Source: an uncultured Trueperaceae bacterium (GTDB taxonomy: Bacteria > Deinococcota > Deinococci > Deinococcales > Trueperaceae). From it: 64,000 nt of DNA. The stretch covers positions 31,570 through 95,569 of the forward strand of contig CAJXWR010000002.1 in assembly GCA_913062675.1 (NCBI GenBank). The letters are read 5' to 3'. The notes below the pieces were generated by a model, which ran no database searches, was not told the origin of the DNA, and saw only the letters and a list, made by a program, of their open reading frames with translations. A program made the position numbers and the translations under genes. Shown here one piece after another: positions 8,818 to 17,889 of the stretch. Within the stretch, counting starts at the first letter, position 1. Each line of letters begins with the position of its first letter.

Positions 8818-8823
8818 TATGCT
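8818..8823 (+). promoter_or_regulatory. -10 box TATGCT, leaderless start of APH-fold kinase
   Basis: TATGCT is followed after 6 nt by the GTG start at 8830, with no ribosome site. The upstream -35 is weak. Confidence 0.45.
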
Positions 8824-8829
8824 CCGTGC

Positions 8830-9813
8830 GTGCCCACCCCAACCCCGAGTCCCCTCGCCAGGCGCGCAGCGCCCCTCTACGGCTTGCATCCCGATGCGCT
8901 CGAGCGTCTCGGCGCGTTCGAAAGCGAGGTCCTGCAGGCCCCCACCGCTGACGGGGAGATCATCCTCAAGGTCATCGACGTCAACCACCGAAGCCAAGAC
9001 CAGGTCCAGGCCGAAATCGATTGGCTCCTCGCCCTTCGTGAACGTGACCTCCCCGTCGCCCAACCCATCCCCACCCTCACGGGCCGGTGGACCGAACCCC
9101 TCGACGTCGAGGGAACGCACGCCGCCACCGCCGTCGCGTACCGAAAGAGCCCAGGCGAACACCGCCGCTACGACGCGTGGAACGACGATCACGCCCGAAA
9201 ACTCGGCACGCTCCTCGGGCAACTCCACGCCCACACGCGTAACTGGACGCCCCCAGGACCGACCCGTCCCGACTGGCGGGACGTCGACGTGCTCGACCAA
9301 GCGGCCACCGCCTACCCGGACGACGACGCCATGCAGAACGCCGTCGTGCGCCTCCTTCCCCACGCCAATGCGCTCACGACCCGCCTCCCGGACGTCGGCC
9401 TCGTGCACGCCGACGCGCACGCCTGGAACGTCCTCATCGACCACCACGACACCCTGACCCTCATCGACTTCGACGACGCCATCCGTGCCCCCTACCTGCA
9501 CGACCTCGCCATCGCCCTCTACTACCCCGTCGCCACGCGCCCCGACGAACCCGCGGCCCGCACCGCCGAGCGCTTCCTCGGCCCCTTCCTCGAAGGGTTC
9601 GACGCCGTCGCCCCCCGACCCCACGGCAATAGCGAGGACGTCGCCACGCTCCTCGCCATGCGCATCGCCGATCTCGCCATCGCCGTCCACCTCACCGTCC
9701 CACCCGGCGATTGGACCGACGATCTACGCACCACCGCCACGCGACTCCGCGACCGCACCGTCACGCAGCACGACCTCGTTCCCCTCGCAACCCTACGCAC
9801 GTTCTTCGATTAG
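8830..9813 (+). CDS. Aminoglycoside phosphotransferase-fold kinase (APH/homoserine kinase II type)
   Basis: This 327-residue APH-superfamily kinase has a nucleotide-binding lysine strand (GEIILKVIDV near 45), the catalytic loop LVHADAHAWNVL near 195 and the metal-binding LIDFDDA near 215. The family includes antibiotic kinases, choline and homoserine kinases and many small-molecule kinases (compare SrkA/YihE). Nothing here fixes the substrate, so a resistance function should not be assumed. It starts with GTG from a leaderless promoter, divergent from the sirtuin gene. Confidence 0.85.
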   Translation: MPTPTPSPLARRAAPLYGLHPDALERLGAFESEVLQAPTADGEIILKVIDVNHRSQDQVQAEIDWLLALRERDLPVAQPIPTLTGRWTEPLDVEGTHAATAVAYRKSPGEHRRYDAWNDDHARKLGTLLGQLHAHTRNWTPPGPTRPDWRDVDVLDQAATAYPDDDAMQNAVVRLLPHANALTTRLPDVGLVHADAHAWNVLIDHHDTLTLIDFDDAIRAPYLHDLAIALYYPVATRPDEPAARTAERFLGPFLEGFDAVAPRPHGNSEDVATLLAMRIADLAIAVHLTVPPGDWTDDLRTTATRLRDRTVTQHDLVPLATLRTFFD

Positions 9814-9818
9814 CCGCC

Positions 9819-10904
9819 TCAACCATCCCCCACGTCGAGCGAGTCGGCATCCACACGATTCCGCCCCGCCCGCTTCGCGCGGTACAGCCGCGCATCCGCG
9901 CGACGCACCACGTCACTCCCCACGTCCCCAGGATTCCACTGCGACACGCCAAAGCTTGCCGTCACCGAACCGAACGGCCCCAAGTCCATGCCCTCGATCG
10001 CTGCACGGCACCGCTCCGCAACGCGAGCCGCAACGTCACAGCCAACCCCCGGCGCAATGATCAGGAACTCCTCCCCCCCGTAGCGCCCGAGCACGTCCCC
10101 CTCCCGCAGCGATTGACGCACGACCGTCCCCACCTTGCGCAGCGCTTCATCCCCCGCCTCGTGACCATGCGTGTCGTTCAGCGACTTGAAGTGATCGAGA
10201 TCGAAGGCAATCACCGCCACCGGCTCCCCCGTCCGGTTCGCCCTCTCGAGCGCATCGGTCATCGCCTCATCCAACGCCCGGCGGTTGGGCAGCCCCGTCA
10301 ACGCATCGCGGTACACCTCCACACGAAGCCGATCCTGCTCCACCTCCACCCGCGCCAACGCTGCCTTCTCGAGCCCCAGCAGGAAGAAGAAGGCGACGAG
10401 CACGAGCAGGAAGGACTGATGCTGCAAGAACGTGACGAACACCGTGGCATCGGATGCGCCAGCGAACCGAATGATGCCCATCACGCTCGTCACCGCCACG
10501 ATGCCCAAGCCCACCCCGAACGCCGTACGCGTCTTGAACGTGAATTGTGGCATCAGCGTGACCAGCACCAGCCCGAGCGTCACTGCGGGTGACAATGCCT
10601 CCATCGCCGAGCGGGCGTCCACCTCGAGGTACAGCGTCAACGCCATCCGCAACAACCACAAGAACGCAATCACCAGGGTCGTCACCCGCTCCACGAACGG
10701 CACCGACTTCGGGTACAGCAGCATCGAGAAGAACGCGGGCACGAGCCACGCCGTGAGCAACACGTAAGTGATGCGCAAGGCAGGATCGGACACGTTCAAC
10801 ACCGCGGCGATCACCATGACGGGCGCCGCAATCACCAAACTCCACAAGTAGATCAGGCGCCGGACGCGCAAGCGGTCCGACACGTCCTCCGCACTCCGCT
10901 TCAC
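9819..10904 (-). CDS. Membrane-bound diguanylate cyclase (GGDEF)
   Basis: About six membrane helices fill residues 20-185, then a GGDEF domain covers about 190-350. The active site is YGGEEF with an inhibitory RxxD site (REGD) five residues upstream, so it should make cyclic di-GMP and be product-inhibited. DALTGLPNRRAL marks the domain entry and FDLDHFKSLND the metal-binding aspartate. The GTG start overlaps the stop of the DtxR/MntR gene by 4 bp (GTGA), so the two are co-translated, which may link metal status to c-di-GMP. No EAL domain is nearby. Confidence 0.92.
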   Translation of the reverse strand: MKRSAEDVSDRLRVRRLIYLWSLVIAAPVMVIAAVLNVSDPALRITYVLLTAWLVPAFFSMLLYPKSVPFVERVTTLVIAFLWLLRMALTLYLEVDARSAMEALSPAVTLGLVLVTLMPQFTFKTRTAFGVGLGIVAVTSVMGIIRFAGASDATVFVTFLQHQSFLLVLVAFFFLLGLEKAALARVEVEQDRLRVEVYRDALTGLPNRRALDEAMTDALERANRTGEPVAVIAFDLDHFKSLNDTHGHEAGDEALRKVGTVVRQSLREGDVLGRYGGEEFLIIAPGVGCDVAARVAERCRAAIEGMDLGPFGSVTASFGVSQWNPGDVGSDVVRRADARLYRAKRAGRNRVDADSLDVGDG

Positions 10905-11575
10905 GACACCCGCTCCCCACGCACGACGGCTGCAAGCTCACAAGGCAACCGCCTGGCCTTTCCATCCACGTCGACGCGGATTTCTTCAGCCTCCGGATCG
11001 TTCGTCACGATGCGGAGCATTGCGCCTGGCGTCACACCCAACGCCGCCAAGTCGGTCAAGACCCTCGGATCTTGACTCCGAAGGCGCGCCACCCGCAACG
11101 TTGCCCCTTCGGGCAGCTCGAGCAGCGGTTCGTCCGGGGTGTCCGGCAGCGACCCATCCAACCGTGGAATCGGATCGCCATGCGGGTCGTGCGTCGGATC
11201 GGCCAGCAGCAGGGCGAGCCGCTCGGCGAACCGGTCACTCACCACGTGCTCGAGCGCCTCCGCCTCCTCGTGCACCTCATCCCAGCCGTACCCCAAAGAG
11301 CGCATCATGAACGTCTCGACGAGACGGTGACGACGCAGCAACCGCAGCGCTTCCCGCTCACCTGCCTCCGTCAACGTCGCCCCCCGGTACCGCACGTGCT
11401 GCACGAGACCCAACTCGCCGAGGCGCACGAGCATGCCCGATACGGATGCAGGCGTGAAGCCAAGCCACTCTGCAATCGCATTCGTCGAGGCGCGGCCCTC
11501 CCGACTCAAGGACCATATGGCCTTGAGGTAATCGCCCACGGCGTGACTCACGTCGGGATGCACTTCACCCTTCAC
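10901..11575 (-). CDS. DtxR/MntR-family metal-dependent transcriptional repressor
   Basis: This 224-residue protein has an N-terminal winged helix (STNAIAEWLGFTPASVSGMLVRL near 30), a metal-binding dimer domain (EALRLLRRHRLVETFM, then DEVHEEAEALEHVVSDRF) and a C-terminal FeoA/SH3-like domain near 145-220 (LPEGATLRVARLRS). It has the layout of full-length DtxR/MntR regulators that repress metal uptake when metal-loaded. The importer at 3792-7844 with its palindrome is the natural target. It starts at GTG 11575, with a TAAACT -10-like box 10 nt upstream. Confidence 0.9.
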   Translation of the reverse strand: MKGEVHPDVSHAVGDYLKAIWSLSREGRASTNAIAEWLGFTPASVSGMLVRLGELGLVQHVRYRGATLTEAGEREALRLLRRHRLVETFMMRSLGYGWDEVHEEAEALEHVVSDRFAERLALLLADPTHDPHGDPIPRLDGSLPDTPDEPLLELPEGATLRVARLRSQDPRVLTDLAALGVTPGAMLRIVTNDPEAEEIRVDVDGKARRLPCELAAVVRGERVS

Positions 11576-11728
11576 GATGCCAGCGAGTTTAGCGAATGTG
11601 CCGCGGACGCCCTTGGAGCAAGGCGTCTTGTGCGGTCACGGGCCTCCTCCCAGGTGGCGTCCATTGACGCAGTACGCGACGGAGTCACCACGCCCAGTTA
11701 CGTTCATTCGCGACGCGAAGCGAATCGC

Positions 11729-13186
11729 TCACTGCCCTTGGGCTTGTGAGAACCCCTGTTCTCCGTCGAACGCATACAAGTTCTCCGTCTTGATCACATC
11801 GATGCCAGCGTCCACGAGCCGGCCGAGCAGGTCCACCACCGCACGGTTCGACACGGTTCCCGCGTCGCTCGCCATGAAGCGGCACCGCCAGTGATCGGTC
11901 GTGAACGTTTCGGGCAGCCCCTCGGGCCACACCTTCACCCCGCGGTTCGTGATCACCTGCAGTTCCAGAGGGGCGGCTTGCGCCTGCAACGCCTCCGCCA
12001 GGCGGTCGGGATTGCGGTCGTGCTCGCGCCAGTCGGCGAACACGTCCACGCCCAGCAGGGTCTTCACCTGCGGCGGACGCGGCGTGGCACGCGGAACCTG
12101 CGCCACGGGACGGTTCGCGTAGCGCGCTGGGGCGAGATGCCGTGGCTCCTCACCAAGACGTTCGATGATCGCCTCGGTGAACCCCATGGTGTTCACCTGC
12201 TCCTTGCTGACCCCCTCGCGGTACACGTCCCCCGTATGTACGCCATCCTCGATGGTGGTCAACCAGGCGTTGTGCACCCGCTCTGCAGCATCCCCCGCCC
12301 CGAGGTGCTGCAGCATCATCACGCTCGCGAGCAGCAGGCCCGACGGGTTGGCGATTCCCCGCCCCGCGATGTCGGGTGCGGATCCGTGAATCGCCTCGAA
12401 CAGCGCGACGGTCTCCCCCACGTTGGAGGAGGGTGCAAGACCGACCGAGCCGGTCAACTGCGCCGTCACGTCACTCAGGATGTCGCCGTACAGGTTGGGC
12501 ATGACGACGAGGTCGAACGCCTCGGGCGTGTCGGCGAGACGCGCGGCCCCAATGTCGACGATCATCTGCTCGTGCTCGATGTCGGGGTAGGCCTCGGCGA
12601 CCTCCTCGAACACGCGAGCGAACAGCCCGTCGGTCATCTTCATGATGTTGTCCTTGACGAGCGCGGTGACCTTGCTTCGCCCCTGCGCACGCGCCTCCTC
12701 GAAGGCGTAACGGATGATCTTCTCGCTGCCGGGTCGCGTGATCAGTTTCAGGCACTGCACCACCTCGTCGGTTTGGCGGTGCTCGATGCCGGCGTAGAGG
12801 TCCTCCTCGTTCTCGCGCACGACGAGGACGTTCATGTCCGGGTGCCGGGTGGCGACGAACGGGTGGTACGAGACGGCCGGGCGCACGTTGGCGAACAGGC
12901 CGAGGCTCTTGCGAAGCGTCACGTTGAGCGACTTGTAGCCACCCCCACGCGGGGTGGTGATGGGCGCCTTGAGCAGCACCCCCCGGTCGCGCAGGACGTC
13001 CCAGGCCGAAGGGTCGATGCCGGAGGCGACCCCCGACTCGTAGACGTCCTTCCCGAGCCGCACGTGCTCGACGTCGAGATTCGCCCCCGCCGCCTCGAGG
13101 ATTTGCAGGGTCGCGTCCATGATTTCCGGTCCGATGCCATCGCCACGGGCCACGGCGATGCGCAGCGGTGTCGTCGTGTTCGTCAC
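11729..13186 (-). CDS. icd: Isocitrate dehydrogenase, Thermus-type with C-terminal extension
   Basis: The first 335 residues are a beta-decarboxylating dehydrogenase (RIAVARGDGIGPEIM start, substrate loop around LRKSLGLFANVRP, VVRENEEDLYAG, DNIMKMTDGLF, MPNLYGDILSD, GSAPDIAGRGIANPSG). A further 140 residues (VKTLLGVDVFADW onward) form the extra C-terminal domain known from Thermus thermophilus isocitrate dehydrogenase. It converts isocitrate to 2-oxoglutarate in the TCA cycle. I start at GTG 13186, preceded by GGGAGG, rather than at the TTG five codons upstream used by the ORF track. Confidence 0.92.
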   Translation of the reverse strand: MTNTTTPLRIAVARGDGIGPEIMDATLQILEAAGANLDVEHVRLGKDVYESGVASGIDPSAWDVLRDRGVLLKAPITTPRGGGYKSLNVTLRKSLGLFANVRPAVSYHPFVATRHPDMNVLVVRENEEDLYAGIEHRQTDEVVQCLKLITRPGSEKIIRYAFEEARAQGRSKVTALVKDNIMKMTDGLFARVFEEVAEAYPDIEHEQMIVDIGAARLADTPEAFDLVVMPNLYGDILSDVTAQLTGSVGLAPSSNVGETVALFEAIHGSAPDIAGRGIANPSGLLLASVMMLQHLGAGDAAERVHNAWLTTIEDGVHTGDVYREGVSKEQVNTMGFTEAIIERLGEEPRHLAPARYANRPVAQVPRATPRPPQVKTLLGVDVFADWREHDRNPDRLAEALQAQAAPLELQVITNRGVKVWPEGLPETFTTDHWRCRFMASDAGTVSNRAVVDLLGRLVDAGIDVIKTENLYAFDGEQGFSQAQGQ

Positions 13187-13292
13187 GTCAGGGCCTCCCA
13201 AGGGACGGTGCGTTCAGGCTGTCCCCCGCACCGTCGAATGCCCATCAACATACCGAAAACGTGGCATGCGCCTGCTTGACCGTCACGCAAAG

Positions 13293-13328
13293 GGGAGCGC
13301 GATTCGGACCCTTCCGAATCGCGCTCCC
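13293..13328 (-). terminator. Strong hairpin after the lipoprotein gene
   Basis: A perfect 16-bp stem (GGGAGCGCGATTCGGA and its complement) with a 4-nt loop lies 25 bp past the lipoprotein stop and before the icd gene. It lacks a long U tract, but its position and stability suggest it ends the GLUG-protein transcript. Confidence 0.7.
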
Positions 13329-13352
13329 GTCTGTCTTGCTGGTGCGCCGAAC

Positions 13353-13565
13353 TCAGTCGCCGAGTTCGGGGATGGTGAGGGTCGCCGTGCTGCACTGGCC
13401 ACCCGTCGACGCGCCTTCAGCGGTGGTGCTGAAGCACAGGGTGACGGGCAGCGTGCGTGCGTCCGTCGCTGTGGGTGAGGCGCCACCACAAGCGACGAGG
13501 AGCACGAGCGTCACGAGGGTCAGGGCGAAAAGGCGAAGCGTGTGGGCGGGTCGAAAGGCGTGCAT
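13353..13565 (-). CDS. Small putative lipoprotein
   Basis: This 70-residue protein has a basic N-terminus, a hydrophobic core LRLFALTLVTLVLLVAC and a lipobox-like LLVACGG, so it should be lipid-anchored at Cys26. The mature part of 45 residues holds two more cysteines (LCFST, GQCST) that could form a disulfide. No family is recognised. Its ATG overlaps the stop codon of the large GLUG protein (TGATG), so the two proteins are translationally coupled and probably act together at the cell surface. Confidence 0.7.
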   Translation of the reverse strand: MHAFRPAHTLRLFALTLVTLVLLVACGGASPTATDARTLPVTLCFSTTAEGASTGGQCSTATLTIPELGD

Positions 13566-16453
13566 CAGCGCACCTCCAGGATCACGATGAGGGGCGCGGT
13601 TGCCCCCGGAGCGAGGTTCGCATCGGGCCAGTACCAGGCGTCACCCGCTTTGGTCAGGGCGGTTCCGTCCGCACTGGTCTCGATGCCGAGAATCGTGCTG
13701 CCCGTCGCGCGAGGGGCAATCCAAACGTCCTGCATGGCGGTGGCACCGTCGTTGCGGATCACGGCGCGTGCGCGAATGCGGATCGCGCCATCCTCGCTGA
13801 CCTCGGTCGCCTCGACCGTCAGGGCGTTCCCATCGATCGTGACCGGGACGCTCGCCTGAGCGCGTGGCGTGACCGTCACCGCGCTGGATGCGGCACCCAC
13901 GCCCGCATCGGTCACGACGCGAAGCCGCACCGTGGCGGGCGTGCCGTTCGTCAACCCGTCGATTCGAACGGGTGACGTCGTCACCGAAGGGAGGAACGGT
14001 TGCCAGGCGCCCCCGTCGACGCGGACCTCGAGGTTGGTGAAGTCGACGTCGGGAGCCGTGAAGGTGATCCAGGCGGCACCGTCGTCGGGCAGCACCCCGA
14101 GGTTGGTGGGGGCGTCCGTGGTGGCGATGGCGCGCGCCACATCCACCTGGTAGCTGCGCGTCGTGGTGCCATCCTCGGCGGTGACGACGATGGGGACGCT
14201 GCGCGGGTCCGCGTCCACGGTCACGCGCGCCGTGGCGGTACCCGTGCCGCCCCCCACGCCGTCGATCGTGACGGTGGCCGCGTCGTCCATCGTGCGAACG
14301 GTAATCGTCACGCGGGTGACGTCGGCGGGAGCGTCGAGTGCGTAGCTCGTGCGGTCGGGTGCGAAGCTGGGCGTGAGCGTGCCGGCATCGACGGTGAGGT
14401 TCACGAGTCGAGCCTCGCTCGACAGGACGGGCGCCGGCTCCGTGACCGCAGAAACGCACGACGGTTTCGTCACCGTGCCCGGCGTGAAGCTGCCATCATC
14501 GACCACCTGCCAGAGGAGGAACGGGTCGCTCGACCCATCGCAGATACCCCACACGGCATCGGGATCGCTCGACCGCGCGCCGTTTGCAATGGCCCAACCG
14601 GCAGCCTCGAGGAACGCGTGGCTGCGAAGATCGGTCGTGGATACCCCCGTCCCCTCAACGGTCGGGTCTCCACTGCCCGCAGCTTGATTCGTGCGCTCCG
14701 TGTCCCAGAACGAATCGGTCGTGATGATCGTGGTGGTCTGCACTCTGCCGTAGAGGCCGCCTACGGTGCTGCCCGTTGCCTTGACGTCGCCTGTGGCGAA
14801 ACTACGCTCGACTTCCGATCGGTCCACGTATCCGATGAGGCCGCCGATGTCGGTTGCGGAAACGTCGGTCACGGACACGGATCCCGTGGCGTAGGTATCG
14901 CGCATGAACGATTCCTCCACGTATCCATGAAGCCCCCCCGCGTACCCGAGGGTGCCTGTCACGTTGCCCGTGGCGAAGGACCGTTCGACCGTTGACCGTC
15001 GCACGTATCCCCCGAAGCCACCTACCCATTCCGTGGCGGAGACCGTACCGAATGCGGCTGCGTCGATGAATGTCGAGGCTTCCGCGTCGCCGACGAGTCC
15101 GCCGACATGTTTAAGGGTGCCCTCGACCGACGCGTCGGTCGTTGCATGGTTCACCGTAGCCCGTTTCGCGCGTCCGATGAGGCCGCCAGCTTTTTCGCTT
15201 CCCGTGTAGATGGTTCCGGTGGACGAGACGTGCGCGATGAAAATGTCCTCGGCGTCCCCGACGAGGCCTCCAACCTCACTCGTGACGCTTGAGACCGTCA
15301 CGTTGGCGGAGGCATGCAGAATTCGGACGCCGTTTCGCGTCTCCCCGACGAGCCCACCCATGTTGCCGTCGCCCGAAGGGAGGCCAAGCACCGTACCGGT
15401 GAATCTAGCGTCCTGCAGGGTGGAGCCATCGCGCAATTTGCCCGCGATACCGCCGACGTGTTGACGGCCTGTGACCAAGCCTGACACGTTCACGCTTTCG
15501 ATGCGCACCGCCTTCGCCTCGCCGAAGAGCCCACCCACGGTCTCGGTTCCTCCGAACGTGACGTCGACGGTGGCGTCAGAGGAGTCGACTGCGCCGTGTT
15601 CCAGGTATCCGACGACACCACCAATCTTGCTACCGCTACCATCCGAAGGTGAAACCCAGAGGGTGGCCGTCGCGGTGACGTTGCGCAGTACCGTTTCCTG
15701 CGTGTGACCCACGACGCCACCCATCTCCGAATCGCCACCCGAAAGGGTGACGTCGACTGAAACGTCCCCTAGGGAGCCTTGCTCCATGCCTCCTGCGACG
15801 CCACCGACCGATGCCGACGTATCCGTCGCCGTGATGGTCGCGTGAACCGTCACGTTGCGAAACGTTGTTCGGCGCGCGTTGCCGACGAGGCTACCCACGT
15901 CCGAAGCATCGACCTCGACGTTCACGGGTGAGAGGGTGACGTCGCGGATCATGGCGCGTTCGGTTGCACCGAAGAAGCCATGGTCCGCCGAGGTTGCGGA
16001 CAGCGTGAGGGTGCCGATCGTGAAGTTGCCTCCATCGAACGTGCCGCGGAACGGTGCTCCACCCGTTCCGATGGGCGTCCACGGCGACGCGGTCGAAAGA
16101 TCCACGTCGTTGGTCATCTCGAAGTGCGCCTGCCAACACGCATCACTCGCACTCGACGTGAGGTTGCCGAAGTAGTCGGTCATGGACAGGAAGTGCGCCG
16201 GACTCGCGAGCTGATAGGGATCCGCTTCGCTACCCGTCCCGTTCGCCACGCCGCTCGACATCGACGCGCCAGACCACGCGGCGAGGGGCCCGCAGACCTC
16301 TTGGGCACTTGCGAAGGACGGTACGAACGATGCAATCAAGACGATGAACGAAGCGCGCAGCAGGCGGCCTTGGGTTGCGCGCGAGAAGACCGTCCGTGCG
16401 TCGCGCGAGCGTGAAGAATCGTGGGTGAGCGACGAAGGGTTTGAATGCGACAT
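13565..16453 (-). CDS. Exported GLUG-repeat protein with cadherin-like and Fn3-like C-terminal domains
   Basis: This 962-residue protein has a signal peptide at residues 28-51 (LLRASFIVLIASFVPSFASAQ). Residues about 75-610 contain many GLUG-type repeats of about 25-45 residues with the core VGGLVG/AGGLIG/IGGLIGYV, a beta-solenoid element common in bacterial adhesins. Around 700-780 is a cadherin-like beta-sandwich (LTVDAGTLTPSFAPDRTSYAL), then an Fn3-like module and a conserved-repeat-like end. No membrane anchor or sortase signal is seen. It is coupled to the small lipoprotein gene, which might anchor it. Adhesion or matrix function is inferred from the architecture. Confidence 0.85.
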   Translation of the reverse strand: MSHSNPSSLTHDSSRSRDARTVFSRATQGRLLRASFIVLIASFVPSFASAQEVCGPLAAWSGASMSSGVANGTGSEADPYQLASPAHFLSMTDYFGNLTSSASDACWQAHFEMTNDVDLSTASPWTPIGTGGAPFRGTFDGGNFTIGTLTLSATSADHGFFGATERAMIRDVTLSPVNVEVDASDVGSLVGNARRTTFRNVTVHATITATDTSASVGGVAGGMEQGSLGDVSVDVTLSGGDSEMGGVVGHTQETVLRNVTATATLWVSPSDGSGSKIGGVVGYLEHGAVDSSDATVDVTFGGTETVGGLFGEAKAVRIESVNVSGLVTGRQHVGGIAGKLRDGSTLQDARFTGTVLGLPSGDGNMGGLVGETRNGVRILHASANVTVSSVTSEVGGLVGDAEDIFIAHVSSTGTIYTGSEKAGGLIGRAKRATVNHATTDASVEGTLKHVGGLVGDAEASTFIDAAAFGTVSATEWVGGFGGYVRRSTVERSFATGNVTGTLGYAGGLHGYVEESFMRDTYATGSVSVTDVSATDIGGLIGYVDRSEVERSFATGDVKATGSTVGGLYGRVQTTTIITTDSFWDTERTNQAAGSGDPTVEGTGVSTTDLRSHAFLEAAGWAIANGARSSDPDAVWGICDGSSDPFLLWQVVDDGSFTPGTVTKPSCVSAVTEPAPVLSSEARLVNLTVDAGTLTPSFAPDRTSYALDAPADVTRVTITVRTMDDAATVTIDGVGGGTGTATARVTVDADPRSVPIVVTAEDGTTTRSYQVDVARAIATTDAPTNLGVLPDDGAAWITFTAPDVDFTNLEVRVDGGAWQPFLPSVTTSPVRIDGLTNGTPATVRLRVVTDAGVGAASSAVTVTPRAQASVPVTIDGNALTVEATEVSEDGAIRIRARAVIRNDGATAMQDVWIAPRATGSTILGIETSADGTALTKAGDAWYWPDANLAPGATAPLIVILEVR

Positions 16454-16543
16454 GCGCGTAGTTTGTCACACGCGTACCTGATATGTGACGAGTGAGGTGC
16501 GGCGCGACGTCGAAACGACCCCTACCAACCTAACGAGGTTGCG

Positions 16544-16927
16544 TTACCGTCCCAACCAAGCCCCCAGCAGCACGGCGACTCCCGCCAACGTCAATGTTCC
16601 ACCCACGTACAACGCGGCCTGAGCCGCACGATCCTGCTGAAGCAATCCCTGCACGTCCACACCAAACGTGGAAAACGTCGTGAGGGCACCGAGGAACCCC
16701 GTCGCGAGAAACAACCGCAGGGCGGGCGACGCCTCACTCCCCACCCCCCGCGCCAACAGGAACGCCAACGCGAACGTCCCCACCACGTTCACCACCAGCG
16801 TCCCCACCGGAAAACCACTCCAACGCCCCACCGGAACGCCCGCGAGTCCGACCGTGACGCCCCAGCGCACGAGTGCGCCCAACGCACCCCCACCCGCCAC
16901 CGCCAGGACGCTCCATGCAACGCTCAC
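16544..16927 (-). CDS. crcB: Fluoride exporter CrcB/Fluc
   Basis: This 127-residue, four-helix membrane protein has all family landmarks: GGALGALVRW near residue 13, LVVNVVGTFALAFL near 45 and the pore motif TGFLGALTTFSTF near 78. Fluc channels are dual-topology dimers that release fluoride. Only one copy is present, so a homodimer is likely. It overlaps the GHMP kinase gene by 4 bp, leaving no room for a fluoride riboswitch in front of it; it is expressed as the last gene of the sugar operon. Confidence 0.93.
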   Translation of the reverse strand: MSVAWSVLAVAGGGALGALVRWGVTVGLAGVPVGRWSGFPVGTLVVNVVGTFALAFLLARGVGSEASPALRLFLATGFLGALTTFSTFGVDVQGLLQQDRAAQAALYVGGTLTLAGVAVLLGAWLGR

Positions 16928-17889
16928 AGCATCACGCTCCGCGTTCCCTCCTGCACGAGTCGCAAGGGAACCTCCCGAAGATCCGACAACGCCTCCCGCA
17001 CCGCCGCCTTCTGCCCATCGGGCGCCACCACCATCACGAACGCACTGATCTTCCCGCCCGGAAGCTGCGCCTCCGCGCCCGTCGCGCGCACCCGCGCCAC
17101 CAGCGCCTCAACCTCCTCGTCCACGAACCGGCCCGGAAGCCGCTGCTTCAGTCGCTGCTGCTCACCGAACGCCTCGGCAATCCCCGCCAGGTCCCCCCGC
17201 GCGAACGCGTCCGCCAAGGTCGGCACCAACGCCCGAATGTCATGCAGCACTGGCAGCGCCTCATCCAAATGACTCGTCAACAGGTCGAGCGACGGTTTCG
17301 ACTTCAGGTGCCGCCCCGAATAGAACAGCAAGAACGCGTCCTCGAACCGCTCGACGATCCCCTCCGCGAGATCGAGCCCCACGTCCCGAACGCTCTCGCC
17401 GTCGTACCCCAGGCGGCGAATCCCACCCAGCGCGCAGATCGCCGGGTCGTGAAAGCCCGATGCGCCCCGCAGGCGGTCCACCTCCACCTCCGCCGCCTCG
17501 AGCAGAAGCGACCAAGGATCCACGTTCCCGCCCGTCAAGCGCCGCAAGGCATGCAGGATCGACACGGTCAACGCGCCACTCGTCCCCAACCCCGACTCGC
17601 CCGCCAAGTCCACGCGAAAATCCACGTCCAACGGCCGGTCGGCAAGCCCCGTGAGGAGCAACGCTTCACGCAGCAAGTCGTGCCGCACCTGCCGCCCCGC
17701 ATCGGTCCGCTCATGACTATCCCGATACCGCACGTCGAAACGACCATCGAGATCGTCCTTCACCGTCACGTACACGTACTTGTCGACCGTCGCGCTGATC
17801 GTCTCCCCACCGAACCGCGAGGCGTAAGGCGCGAGGTCACTCAGCCCACCTGCGAGCGGAATGCGAAGCGGTGTCTTGGCAAGAATCAT
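16924..17889 (-). CDS. GHMP-family sugar kinase
   Basis: This 321-residue kinase has the GHMP layout: MILAKTPLRIPLAGGLSD at the start, ATP loop GESGLGTSGALTVSIL near residue 105 and a C-terminal LPGGKISAFVMVV. It is closest in form to the heptose-7-phosphate / fucokinase-like group that phosphorylates sugars at C1. I start at ATG 17889, preceded by AGGGAG and overlapping the nucleotidyltransferase stop (ATGA); the ORF track's 18354 start runs antisense-like through the neighbour. Together with that gene it would make a nucleotide-activated sugar; which sugar is not known. Confidence 0.87.
   Translation of the reverse strand: MILAKTPLRIPLAGGLSDLAPYASRFGGETISATVDKYVYVTVKDDLDGRFDVRYRDSHERTDAGRQVRHDLLREALLLTGLADRPLDVDFRVDLAGESGLGTSGALTVSILHALRRLTGGNVDPWSLLLEAAEVEVDRLRGASGFHDPAICALGGIRRLGYDGESVRDVGLDLAEGIVERFEDAFLLFYSGRHLKSKPSLDLLTSHLDEALPVLHDIRALVPTLADAFARGDLAGIAEAFGEQQRLKQRLPGRFVDEEVEALVARVRATGAEAQLPGGKISAFVMVVAPDGQKAAVREALSDLREVPLRLVQEGTRSVML

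Noticed and set aside
7876-9690. 604-codon minus-strand ORF covering the sirtuin and more
   Set aside because: Only the last 292 codons have sirtuin motifs. The rest is antisense to the APH-fold kinase gene and low in recognisable structure.
11607-11627. Imperfect hairpin GACGCC...GGCGTC after icd
   Set aside because: Contains a bulge, has no U tract and lies about 100 bp past the stop; too weak to call a terminator.
16928-17000. Search for a fluoride riboswitch before crcB
   Set aside because: crcB overlaps the kinase gene by 4 bp, so no leader exists.
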